In this document: piece by piece, positions 33,583 through 44,210 of the stretch
How positions within the stretch are numbered: position 1 is the first letter of the stretch
Layout: each line of letters opens with the position of its first letter
Assembly: GCA_911728455.2 (NCBI GenBank)
Contig: OU452236.1
Span: 13,937,838 to 14,001,837, forward strand
DNA: 64,000 bases
From: Marthasterias glacialis
Taxonomy: Eukaryota > Echinodermata > Asteroidea > Forcipulatida > Asteriidae
Reading direction: 5' to 3'
Notes under the pieces: model-generated
Database searches by the model: none
What the model saw: the letters and a program-made list of their open reading frames with translations, nothing else
Told to the model about the DNA's origin: nothing
Program-made: the position numbers and the translations under genes

Positions 33583-34117
33583 CATCGTGCGTCCGGTGCC
33601 TGCTCGCCCCGCGGGATCAGACACTGACAGATTTGAATTTGTTGCTCTTAATTGTAGATTTAGATTCACCTTTTCCATTCGGGATGATGTATTCTTCGTA
33701 TCGTCAGCATCAAGTATTCCTCAGTTGTAACACTGAGGGAGCGCTGCATATCTCTCCTGCAATTTACTAGCGTAAAATAATGCTCTTCGTTTGTAACAAC
33801 AAGAGAGTGCTGTGTATTTCTTCTGGGAATTGTACTTGAATAATTGTAACAATTGGTACTAATAATTATTGAGAATTGTTGTGTGGAATCGATGTAGTCG
33901 TTTGATTGAAATGATGTACTAAATGGTTTGAGGACAATTGCAGTAATAGTTGCAATGATTTCAAGATAAAAACTTTTTGGATGGAGCAAAAGTATTTCAA
34001 GATTGATATGTCAGTACTATGGCCTTTATAATGTTTGAACTAATGATCAACAAATGATCATTGGTACATTACACATCTACTCACTAAAGGGAATACCAAA
34101 AATGGTATCAAGTAAAC

Positions 34118-34123
34118 AATAAA
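34118..34123 (+). terminator. Candidate polyadenylation signal of alpha-spectrin
   Basis: Canonical AATAAA, about 535 bases after the spectrin stop codon. Others occur further on, so the exact 3' end is open. Confidence 0.4.
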
Positions 34124-35512
34124 GAAGGTAATATTGTGATGTTTTAAGTTCAGGAAGAAAATATATAAAGTTGTCATGGCGGGAAAGGGTCTGCTCTCTT
34201 GCTAACTTTGCAAATGATGATGTAACGTGGTGAAGGTTTTTGAGGGGAAATAACAAGTTTTCATGGTTTAAGAATTGATTATCGATAAAGGTTTTTCTTT
34301 TAGGTTGTATGTAGCAAGTGAATAACCTAATATAGTACTAGTGTCACTTAATTATGGATGGTAAAAGCTTAGTAAACATTCCTGATGTGATTCCCAATTC
34401 TAATAATACTATTAATAATGTATGACATTTCTAGTGCGCTTTCTACATATAAAGATATTCAAAGGCGCAAATTACAATAAAAATTACAACAAAAATACAA
34501 GAGCTTTAAAAATACGTACCAGGAACCAAACAACAGACAGATGCAGCAAAAAATGACACAAATTTTCAAAAAAACAGACACCTGCTCCCCTAACACGGGG
34601 GAAGAACAAATTATTTCTTGTCTTATCGATTTAGAAGTAAAAAAGAAGTAAATCTGTGTTGAAAAGTAAAAACCAATGTGCACAAATACAAGTTCATTAA
34701 CATCTGTGGTGATCAGTATGACATAAGACAGTGCTGTATTAACTGTGAAAGTTTTCTCTTCATGAAACAAATGCTGTTTTAGTCATTTCAGTTTTGACCA
34801 AACAACAAGCAAAGTATTCATAAATTGGTATTCAACTTATCAGTATTTAATGGAAAAATAACGGCTGTTTTAACAGAGCAAAACTCAATGAATCTGTGTG
34901 GTGAAATCTAGTGAAGATGTGAAATTCTAAAAGTATGTGATATTGGTAATTTAATTTCTCAATAAAAAAAAGTGAATGAATGTAACACAAGTAGGAAAAT
35001 CCATCTCGTAACATAAATATGAATCAGACTTTAATAAGTATTGCTATTTCTCAAATCAAAGTGAGGTCTTTATCTTGTCAAGAGTAGCTTAACTATTGAC
35101 ACAATAGTAACAAGAAACTTCAGTAATTAACTTAGTTGTTATAAATCGACTATTAATCGAGTTCTCTATCAGCATGAAATCTAAGGAGGTGTCATATTAT
35201 GCTTAGCAGGGAAAGGTGAATAAAGTAGTGAAGCATTGAAGGTTTTTTTTTAACTGTGTGATTGTTAATGAATTTTGAAGTTGACAACAAAGGGATAGTT
35301 TGTGCTGGTGCCAAGTGAAAGATGCACAGGTCTTTTTACCAAAGCTTCAACTTGACAATAGAGAAAGAGTAAATAGAAATTAATGAGAAAAGTTCTCTCC
35401 ACTGATATCCAAGTGAAAAATGAATTCGTGAGCGTGAATGAATTTATGTACAACCCGTACGCGCGCGCACAGACAGCGCTGTGACCACAGATTTAGAGCA
35501 AGTGCGCGCGTG

Positions 35513-35566
35513 TGACGTCAGCCGCGCTGTGATGGCCATTTCTGTGTAAAGTTATTTATGACGTCA
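35513..35566 (+). promoter_or_regulatory. Pair of full CRE palindromes upstream of CIMIP2B
   Basis: TGACGTCA occurs at 35513-35520 and again at 35559-35566, in a CpG-rich stretch about 160-215 bases before the start codon at 35728. TGACGTCA is the consensus site of CREB/CREM/ATF factors, and CREM drives many sperm genes in mammals. That fits a ciliary/flagellar protein, but binding is inferred. Confidence 0.45.
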
Positions 35567-35727
35567 TCTCAGTCCGTGCCGACACAAATAACATTAAGCC
35601 CACTAAACTTAATGAGACGTTTTCTGTTTCGCTGGGTTTTGCATTCCTTTTCATGATTAGACTCTTGTACAGTTGGCTTGCGTACATCTTTGGAATTTGT
35701 TTGTCAAACCTTTCACTTCTGAGAACC

Positions 35728-36761
35728 ATGCCACTGTGGAGTAAAGGGAAGAGTGTTTTAATGACACCAGATCCGTATCATACACCTGGGTGAGTTACCA
35801 GTCCTGGCGTTATGTTAAAAGGATCATGGATTGGATTGTGTTGAATTACTCGTTGGTTTTTGGAAGAGAAAGTTTATGTCCATCTGTTGTTCAATGAACA
35901 AAACCATCCAACTCGACCTGTAAACATTAATTTATCAGAATAGATGGCCCAGTTTCATGGTGATTATGTTTGGTCAAGCATTCTGTATATACGTGTAATA
36001 TAAGACTAAAAAACAATGCAGCTATCAAAATAAGCAATTTGGATTTTGGGCGTTTTCAAATGCTACCGTAATTTCTCGACTTTGACGCAGTAAGACAGGC
36101 GGTGATATTTTGAGGATTGCATTTGTGTGAACTTTGCAGTCAGTGTGTTTTCAAATTGAAAGTAATCAATTTTCTCCGATAAACACCAATCCTGTCCTTC
36201 GTCTTTAAAATTTTATCCTTGAACGCTGGCATGGACTTAAGTGATGGGACTTTCCCTCACTTGGGGTCGCAACTTAGAATCCGCTGTTTTAAAAAGAAAT
36301 TGAATGAATTTTTAACTTGTCACTCTTTCTACAGATATTGCGGTTTCTGCCCCCAGTTTAAGTTCCAAATCGGGGAGACTTTTGGTCGAACAACTTCCCG
36401 CTTGTTAACCAACCCCAACGTAGCCTGCTCTGGCCGACCCGTTCTGGCAGACATCAGCCCGGCAACAGAGTCTGATTCCCAGGGTACAAGTGCGACAGCT
36501 AGGCTTGCAGCAAGAGGAGCACTATTGAGGAGTAGGAAGGCTAGCTTCGGGGATCAGAAACTAGGAGAAAGAATGGTCCCAGGGTATACAGGTAAGGTTA
36601 ATATCTACTCATGAGTAGTTACAGGTGGCCAAAATTTCCACAAAACGGAAGTCCTACATCTCTACCTTTTAACAGCACTTCCCGTTCTCAGAATAAGAAG
36701 TATTGTCCGTCCCATAGGCCTCATTCAAAGACGTCTTTCCCTTTGTTTTGACGTTTTATTT

Positions 36762-36802
<41 letters not shown>

Positions 36803-39800
36803 TTTATTTATTTAGTTATTTATTTATTTTTTTTTTGGGGGGGGGGGGACGTCCGTAGTGGTTTTGTACACAAACGCGAAGCGAGGACGTCCTTGCTCTT
36901 TTAAAACATCCCAGCGGATTCGTTGATTCGTTGTGGAAGTCCTTGGTTTCAACGGGGAGACACCCCACCCCTATGATAGACCTTATGCACATGACGTTAT
37001 TTGAGTAGGGTTGCCCTCGGCTAGAGGTCAAAAGAAGGTTGCTCGTTGGACCATCCTGTGCGCCGCGCGTACATAGATATGCGTTTTCCATTGGATTGGC
37101 TCATAAAACAATGAATTTTCCTTTTTCTTCTTCTTCTGACCAAGAAGTCATTTATCCACGGATTTCTTTTATTTATGTTATATTAAAATACTTTCCGGAT
37201 CATCATCTATACTCCATACAACTTGGAAATGAAACATGAGAGCATTTTATGGATACATACATACAACATTGCGTAAATTCTAGTAAGGTGATTATTTATA
37301 AATTATTTGTTATATATAAATAAGGATTATATTATATAAGTAGTGGTTATTTATAAATAACGATTATGTATAAATAATGGTTACATATAAAAATTATTTA
37401 TAAATAATGGTTTTATATAAATGATTATTTATAAATAATGATTAAATAATGGTTTTATATAAATAATGATTATTTGATGATTACTTATAAATAATTGTTA
37501 TACACAAAGATTGATCATTTATAAATAATGGTTATATTTAAACATTGATAATTTATAAATAATAATTATACATAAAAAATGATTACATATAAATAGTGGT
37601 TATATATATACAATGATTATTTATAAATAATGGTTATATTTAAATGTTGATAATTTATAAACAATGGTTATATATAAACAATGATTATATATAAATAGTT
37701 GTTAGATATAAATAATGACTATTTATAAATAATGGTTATATTTAAATATTGATAATTTATAAACAATGGTTATGTATAAACAATGATTATATATAAATAG
37801 TGGTTATATATAAACAATGATTATATATAAATAGTGGTTATATATAAATAATGATTATTTATAAATAATGGTTATAAATAATGATTATTTGTCATTCATT
37901 CCTGGTCTCTTCATAATAAGCAATACCGATGATCTAACTATGGATTTTTCTGTTTTTTTTTTTCGCTCATATCTTGGTCAATTCTGAATGAACTTCGTCC
38001 CTGTGTAGATTATAAAATGTACCAGATCATCATAGCTCCATGCAACTTTCACGGCCTTCAGGTAAAAATGAGAAAGCCTTTTATGTATACATACAAAGAT
38101 TTCTTGTTGGTCAATACGTCGCACGCAACCTCCTGTCAGAGTAATTTGTTTACTTGTTTTTGTACCACTGTTTATTTTCGTGTTTTGATAAAAATGAAGT
38201 CGTAAAATTACACTCAAGGGAAAACTAAGTAAATAAACATAACCCAGGTTTATTATTTTCACTCATTTATACAAAATGTATTAAATAGAGTTGTATTGTT
38301 TTTATTCAGGCTATATACCGAAAGGAGAACACTACTTCGGTGATCGCTATGCTGAAAATTGCCGTAATGCCATAGCGGAGTTTGAACAAGATCAGCGATG
38401 CCAGAAAGGGAAGACGGACGCCATGCAACGAGTTAGACATATCCAGGCTGGACGTGTACAGCCTACAGCTGAAGAAAAAAAGGTTATAATTTCTTGTATT
38501 TTTTCCCTTAAGGAAAATGAAAAGAAAACAAACAAACATTTTCGTACACTTCTTCCTGATGAAGGCAGGATTTCACTCTTCGAAATAGCAGGGCAGTTCC
38601 CATTTAATTAATGGTTCATTTGATAATTATTTTTTAGTAGGTTTTTTTTATGTAGTTTTCATATAATTGAAGGGATGGGGGGGGGGGGTTGACAGGGGCG
38701 GATCCAGGATTTTACAAACGGGGGGGGGGGGGGGGGGGCGTGGAATTTACCGATCAAGCAAATGATGATTGAAGGCAATTTGTGGCAACTGCAAGTGCGT
38801 ATTGTTTTTTACCAGCCTCTAGTCTTAGTGTTTGACAATACAGTGAACATTGAAGTAAAATGTCGAAAGTTTAATTCTCATTGGAAGTGGGCAGGATGAT
38901 ATCTTGATTTTTTTTTCGGAAGGAAAAATAGTGGGGGGGGGGGGCGTGCGCCCCTCATGCCCCCCCACCTGGATCCGCCCCTGATTGAGGTGGGGACTCT
39001 TGAAACTGGTATAATATCTTAGCAAGCGTAATGTCTTCCTACAGAACTTTTAAAACGTTTTACTTGATTTTTTCCCTCATAAAGGTGTCACCCTTGAGCT
39101 GCCGCGGTCCCCTAAAAGCCATCAAGAAAGATCTAGCACCTTTTGTGTACGGGAAACCCAATGAGCAGCAACACTCGACTTCACCTTACTACATGGCAAA
39201 CCACGACCCTCAGAAATTCTTCATGTCTGGTAAAGTAACATTCAATATGAACTGCTGGTTTCCTAAGTGATGTTTTAAGTTTTGCATGGTGTGGATAATA
39301 AGAGGTAACTATAACTAGTAAACTTGTGGGTACAACCATGTGGAAATTTCTTTTGGGAGGGTGGCTCTGAAAAGAGCAGTTGTGGTCTCGACGTTTTGAA
39401 CAGAGTACTCTGCTTGTCTTCAGGAGAATGCTGGACTGCTGATGATGATGGTGAAGCTTAAGTAGGGCTGGAGGGATGCACATTTAGGGGGGACAGATCC
39501 AGGCTGTTCTGGTGGAGAGACCGGAGCTGGTTAGTAAACCAAGCCTCAACCAACCACCATTTCCAGGTCACCTGCAGGAAATCACTCACCAAGTTCTTCC
39601 AGCTTTATTTGGCACGTGCCCCCACCCCCCCCCCCCCCCCCCCCCCCGGCTACGCCGCTGACCATTGAAATCAAGTACCACACAGTTCCACAAGACATCA
39701 GGTTCTTCATCAATGACATCTGGTTGCCACTACACAAGTCCACCCTTCCAGCAGCAGCAGCTAACTACAACACCAATACTTCCATTACACAGACATCCAG

Positions 39801-41882
39801 CCAGCAGTCAACTCTCATGTATCACCAGTCAAGAACAGCTTGGATCCCTCCTGCCTAAATGTGCATCCGTCCAGCCCTTCTTAAGCTTCAGCATCAGCAG
39901 CAGTCCAGCATTCTCCTGAAGATTAGCAGAGTATACTGATCGAAACGTCGAGACTATAACAGCTCTTTTCGGAGCCAACACTCTTCTCAAAAGAGATTTA
40001 TACACAGTTGTACCCACAACTTTACTAGTTATACTTACTCCTCACTAATTTCCGCTTTCAAGCTACTGTACCAATTTCTTTTGACAATCAAAGCTTGTGA
40101 TAGCAAGACCATTATAAAATGAGGCTCTGCTACATGTAGTCCTATAGACTAATCCCAGCAGCTCGTTCATGGGTGTTTACACCATCGCAGCTATGTCCAC
40201 CGCATACACATGCATTGTGTATCCTCCATGCTGATTGGTACATATACACAGCTGACACGTTATTGTGTCGTACACGTGCGGCAGCCATAGCTCAATGGCG
40301 TAAAACCACCATGAATGAGCGGCTCAGATTAGTGTAGATGTGCTGTTATTTTCACAATTAAGTGATAAAAACTAAAATACTTTCTTCCTTTGATAATACT
40401 GAACAATCATCGTTTCTCTCGGCTTGTAAATGGTACAATGCAACTTAAAAAACTAACTGATGAACATGTCCATACTGTCAGATAACATCAAACTATAGAC
40501 TTTTCATATTTTCTGTAATGTTAGATTAATCATCATATTAATCATCATTTTAGGATACACCGGGTTCATACCTAAAGCACGGGGGCTAATAGGAATGGGT
40601 TACCCCATCATCACCAACTGTGCTCTCAGTGAATTCACCTATGACCCACTACAAGCAGTTAGTAACCCTCAGGTAATACCACAAGACTATCTTCCTTATC
40701 TAACAGTACCCTAATGAAACATCAAACTCATAGGAATGTTACACCATTGAGTTTCGGAGGAGCACATTTTGGTTACCACCTGTGTAGCCCTCAATATATT
40801 CCTCATAAAAACACTCTATGTAATTATTCAATTGAAATGTGGTTATGTTATTGAGAAAATGGTCAAACAGTTTCAATCTGTAATACTTCTCCAATGGTAA
40901 TTTAAATAAGATCATGTTTATTTTCTGGGATATTACAGCATTTCCATTGTAAACATCTCCAAGAAAAACATATCAACCCGAGACCCAACGTACAAATTTC
41001 AAGAATAACTACATGTGCCTTGTTTTATTTCTTGTACTAATCAACTGTATTTTGATTAACAGGTGCCACATAAGGGTATAATTAAACTACCCCGTCTGGA
41101 TCCAAACCAAATCTACCCGACTGAATCTGGCCTCGTACCCCACTACACTGGACATATTCCAGGTAAGATGAAACTCCAAGATCCAGGAAATGTCATTCAG
41201 AACGGCAGTGACTATGCAAAGTTTATACGCTCTTATCAGGTTGGCACGGAAATGAAGCATCCATCAGGATTGTCATCCACTTCCTTCAGTTGATCCTTTA
41301 TTACATTTCTAAAGCAACCTGAAACTGGGCTCTTTTGAATTTTCAATTTACACAAAAAGACGTTTTCAATCTGCCGCAATGGGCAAGTTTGATCAAGGAC
41401 CAATCGTTAACTACTAGTGGTTGGTTAGTGACATACGTAGTGCATGCGTACTGAAGTTGAAGTGCGAACGACTCTAGTCATGTCAAGTCAACATGAGCAT
41501 GAGAAAACGGCAAAATTAATGTTACCACTATTCTGATAACTGGTCCCCTCTGCACTGTGCTTATAAAACGGCTACTGGTAACCAGCGATGTGACCAACCT
41601 GAATAGGCTGGTTGCACATAGTCGACTAGACTAGTCCGACCTTCCTCCATGGTCCAACCATTGTTGACTAGCGCGAATTCGACCAGAGTTAGTTGAAGTA
41701 TGGTTAACTATTGTCCCTGATTGAACTTGCTCATTATTAAGGACCAATACCCAGTTTACTTACTCTTACACATTTTCATGTATGCAGGTCAGAAGTTCCG
41801 ATATGGCACAACATTTGGCCACAGCACCTGCAACGCCAAGAGAGTCCAGGTTGGGATGACTGAATCCATGACATCTAAGTAG
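35728..41882 (+). CDS. CIMIP2B: Ciliary microtubule inner protein 2B (FAM166B) homologue, complete, 7 exons
   Basis: CIMIP2 proteins sit inside the doublet microtubules of motile cilia and sperm flagella. Exons: 35728-35789, 36335-36591, 38310-38482, 39085-39229, 40554-40672, 41063-41162, 41788-41882; all GT-AG, 951 bases, 316 residues, TAG stop. The family hallmark, a short GY-x-G-x-x-P motif followed by F-x-x-G, occurs four times: GYCGFCPQFKFQIGETFGRT, GYTGYIPKGEHYFGDRY, GYTGFIPKARGLIGMGY and HYTGHIPGQKFRYGTTFGHS. The stretch HDPQKFFMSGYTGFIPKAR matches the human FAM166B segment with DPRKFFMSG. The start is the first ATG of the open frame, opening MPLWSKGKSVLMTPDP, and its context is acceptable (gaaccATGc). 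CRE-type sites lie just upstream. CIMIP2A is the nearest alternative, but the four-motif layout favours 2B. Confidence 0.92.
36762..36845 (+). repeat. (TTTA)n microsatellite with poly-T and poly-G end
   Basis: About 17 units of TTTA/TATT, then T and G runs. Intron 2 of CIMIP2B. Confidence 0.85.
37284..37890 (+). repeat. AT-rich degenerate tandem array
   Basis: About 600 bases of imperfect units built from tataaataatggttatat and ataaacaatgattat, period roughly 30-40. Intron 2 of CIMIP2B. Confidence 0.8.
38693..38983. mobile_element. MITE with CAGGGGCGGATCCAGG ends, 291 bp
   Basis: CAGGGGCGGATCCAGG at the left is matched by CCTGGATCCGCCCCTG at the right. Both ends are followed inward by G or C runs. 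CAG-type ends suggest the hAT group. Intron 3 of CIMIP2B. Confidence 0.7.
39302..40044. mobile_element. Long inverted-repeat element, 743 bp, arms about 190 bp
   Basis: The left arm (39302-39490) and right arm (39850-40044) are reverse complements: gaggtaactataactagtaa outside, gtctcgacgttt in the middle, aggagaatgctggactgct further in. The centre has a poly-C run and no recognisable coding. Short relative at 23268-23516. Intron 4 of CIMIP2B. Confidence 0.65.
40142..40337. mobile_element. MITE with ctatagactaatc ends
   Basis: agcagctcgttcatgg at the left answers ccatgaatgagcggct at the right. Intron 4 of CIMIP2B. Confidence 0.6.
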
Positions 41883-42653
41883 AGTCTGCTATCCTGCTCT
41901 TGTAACTAAAGATATTTCTCACAAAAAGGTTGCTTTTATCTGAGTAATCATCCATTGTTACTTACTCAGCAGAACTGAAACTTGAAAAGAAACGTCTTTC
42001 CAATTTCATTTAGTATTTTACCAGGAAATAAGTATAAAATGAAGGCCTTCTTCTGTTAAAAACATGAACAAAATCTTGAGGACATCTTGGGTATTTGCTG
42101 CATTGCATTTCTGAGTTTGCTTTTATTTCATGTAAAACAGCAGTATCCTTAGTTGCACACATCAAATAGAATTCAGGGTTATAAATAGAGCTTTTTCACT
42201 TAAAATATTTGCGCTAGACGAAAAATACATTATAAATTGTATACATAATCCCTTTACATAAAAAAAAGCGGTCTTCAAAACATTCACAAAGCTTTCACAA
42301 ATAAACAAGCTTTCCAAAATTTGTATAAGGAAAATACTGTGCATCAAAAAGTATCAATTAGTTTTAATTTACAGAATTAAAAATTATAATTGCCCAAACT
42401 GGAATTGCCTAAAACACTTTAACACATGCAAGTTAAAACAAGCTCAAATGGCTAACTTTCACACTTTTTGGCTGAATATCAATTAAAAGAATCATTTATC
42501 CTGAAAGAAGACGTAATTGCTTTTTGTTACGTATGCCCTTTTGGTTATGTTCAATCATAGTTAAATTTCAACTCCTTTGAATTAGTATTAATAATTACTA
42601 ACCTATTAGTCAGCATGGAAGTCACAACAGAATATTCCCTGTTTGAAGATCAC

Positions 42654-42659
42654 AATAAA
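42654..42659 (+). terminator. Candidate polyadenylation signal of CIMIP2B
   Basis: AATAAA about 770 bases after the stop codon; another follows near 42836. Confidence 0.35.
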
Positions 42660-43098
42660 CTCACAGCAAAAGTATGTCAAAATTAGCGTGCATCTTAAAA
42701 TAATCTCGGCTCATTATTCCAAAGTGATATTTAAAAATGCTGCAAATGTAATTAAATGCTTGTCGGAAAAGTAAAAAGCATTGCATGCATACAGTTAAAA
42801 CAAGTATTGCATCAAACCAAACCACATTAACTCAAATAATAAAGTAACAAGAAATAATTTCCATACTGATTCAATTTTTGGTGTGTCTATGACTTCTTTT
42901 TTCAAAAACAAACATCAACAAAAACAAACAACTGACATTAAACTCGAAGCTATAAATATTCATGGCACTTTTATGTCCCAACCTAACTGTCCCATCGGTA
43001 ATTGGGCCTGACCCAACTATAGTTTGGACAGGGTCAGCTTAATATGTGATTTCTAACTGAAAGGAGCACAACTACTATTGGGACAGTTCAAGTTGGGT

Positions 43099-43467
43099 AT
43101 AATAATAATAACAATAATAATAATAATAATAATAAAAATAATAGTAATAATTTGGGAGGCTAATCATCCTTACTGGCAGCTGAGAAGCTGAATTGCAAAG
43201 GACGCAGCTACACATGTTCGAGCTGCAGGCATTCAAGGGCGCCCTTCAGCCACATCAACCCATATATGACCATGGAGCACAGCCTGAGATCGAAAGTGTT
43301 TGGTTTTTCCGGAGGGAGGAAAACAGGCTGGCCTGGAGAAAAACCCTCGTGGCAAAGGAGAGAATCAACGCACAACTCTACTCACATATGGCTTAGCCAG
43401 GACTCGAACCCGGAACACATTGGTGAGAGGCAAGCGCTTTACGCACATGCCACTCATGCCACCCAAG
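43099..43467 (-). mobile_element. tRNA-derived SINE, minus orientation
   Basis: On the minus strand it starts at 43467 with a tRNA-like head (ggcatgtgcgtaaagcgctt and gggttcgagtcctggc, B-box) and ends in an (ATT)n tail at 43099-43152. Confidence 0.6.
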
Positions 43468-43814
43468 ATATATACACAGTCGTTAATAAGCTGTTTAACA
43501 TTTAAAACCAAAAGATAAATGTTCAGAAACAGTACTGAAATATCCAACACAAAACATGATTAGACAAACAATGTAAAATGAAAACTACTGGCTTGAACAA
43601 AACAGTGAATTTATAAACTATCAAAGGGCCATGTTCTCTACACTTAATTTGATTGGAATTTTGTATGCGCTGCACTCGATGGTTATCAAAGAATCTTGTA
43701 TATCATAACACAGGAGTTGACATGTATATTGACGACCATATACAACATGTGTTAAAATGTAATTAAACTCCACATTCAACTTCGTCAATATCGGATTACA
43801 CTGCAAGCATGTAC

Positions 43815-43820
43815 TTTATT
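43815..43820 (-). terminator. Candidate polyadenylation signal of the GGCT-like gene
   Basis: Reverse-strand AATAAA about 390 bases downstream of the TGA at 44211-44213. If used, the 3' UTR contains the foldback element 43979-44100. Confidence 0.35.
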
Positions 43821-43978
43821 TGTTGCACAGAGCATAAATTGTCACATTTAGGATCTTAAAGGAAAGACGATAAATGCCACTTGGCTTATTTTGGCACAAA
43901 TTAAAAACTGAAACCAAGAGAGAATATGGCCATTTAGTACTAGTGAATAATTTGGAGATTCTGAAATTCAGTATATCA

Positions 43979-44100
43979 GGGCCCAGTTTCATGGCTCTGA
44001 TTACCAAGGAATTCTGGGCTTACAGCACATGGAACTGTGTGCTTTACAGGGCGCCGTAAGCGCAGATTTCCCTGGTAAGCAGAGCCATGAAATTGGGCCC
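43979..44100. mobile_element. Palindromic MITE in the 3' UTR of the GGCT-like gene
   Basis: gggcccagtttcatggctct and the reverse complement gggcccaatttcatggctct mark the ends; arms are about 55 bp. It starts 110 bases downstream of the stop codon of the minus-strand gene. Confidence 0.7.
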
Positions 44101-44210
44101 AGTAGTATTGGTTTGCAACTGCTCACCTTGTACCTTATGTCAGATTTTTAATAAAGATTGAATATTCATGAAAAGATTGAATATTCATGAAAAGCATGAA
44201 TTAATCATGA

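Larger units (their letters stand above)
33583..35727 (+). other. Spectrin 3' UTR and intergenic stretch before CIMIP2B
   Basis: No coding segment was recognised. The first part should be the spectrin 3' untranslated region; AATAAA at 34118-34123 is a plausible polyadenylation signal, with a later AATAAA near 34960. From about 34430 there is a repeat-like stretch resembling a SINE tail (tctagtgcgctttctacat). The last 270 bases are GC-richer and CpG-rich and look like the promoter of the next gene. Confidence 0.5.
41883..44210. other. Convergent 3' UTRs and intergenic DNA between CIMIP2B and the GGCT-like gene
   Basis: No coding sequence recognised. AATAAA at 42654-42659 may end the CIMIP2B transcript, and the reverse-strand AATAAA at 43815-43820 may end the gene on the minus strand. 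Between them is a tRNA-derived SINE (43099-43467), and a foldback MITE lies at 43979-44100. Confidence 0.5.

Noticed and set aside
33125-33730. 201-residue plus-strand open frame over the last spectrin exon
   Set aside because: It reads mostly intron and then the final exon in the wrong frame; the correct frame ends [20 protein letters not shown] and so on to FQN.
36219-36334. ATG at 36219 as start of CIMIP2B
   Set aside because: It would run through the acceptor at 36334 with intron-like sequence. The 35728 start splices in phase and gives the family N-terminus with PDPYHTPG before YCG.
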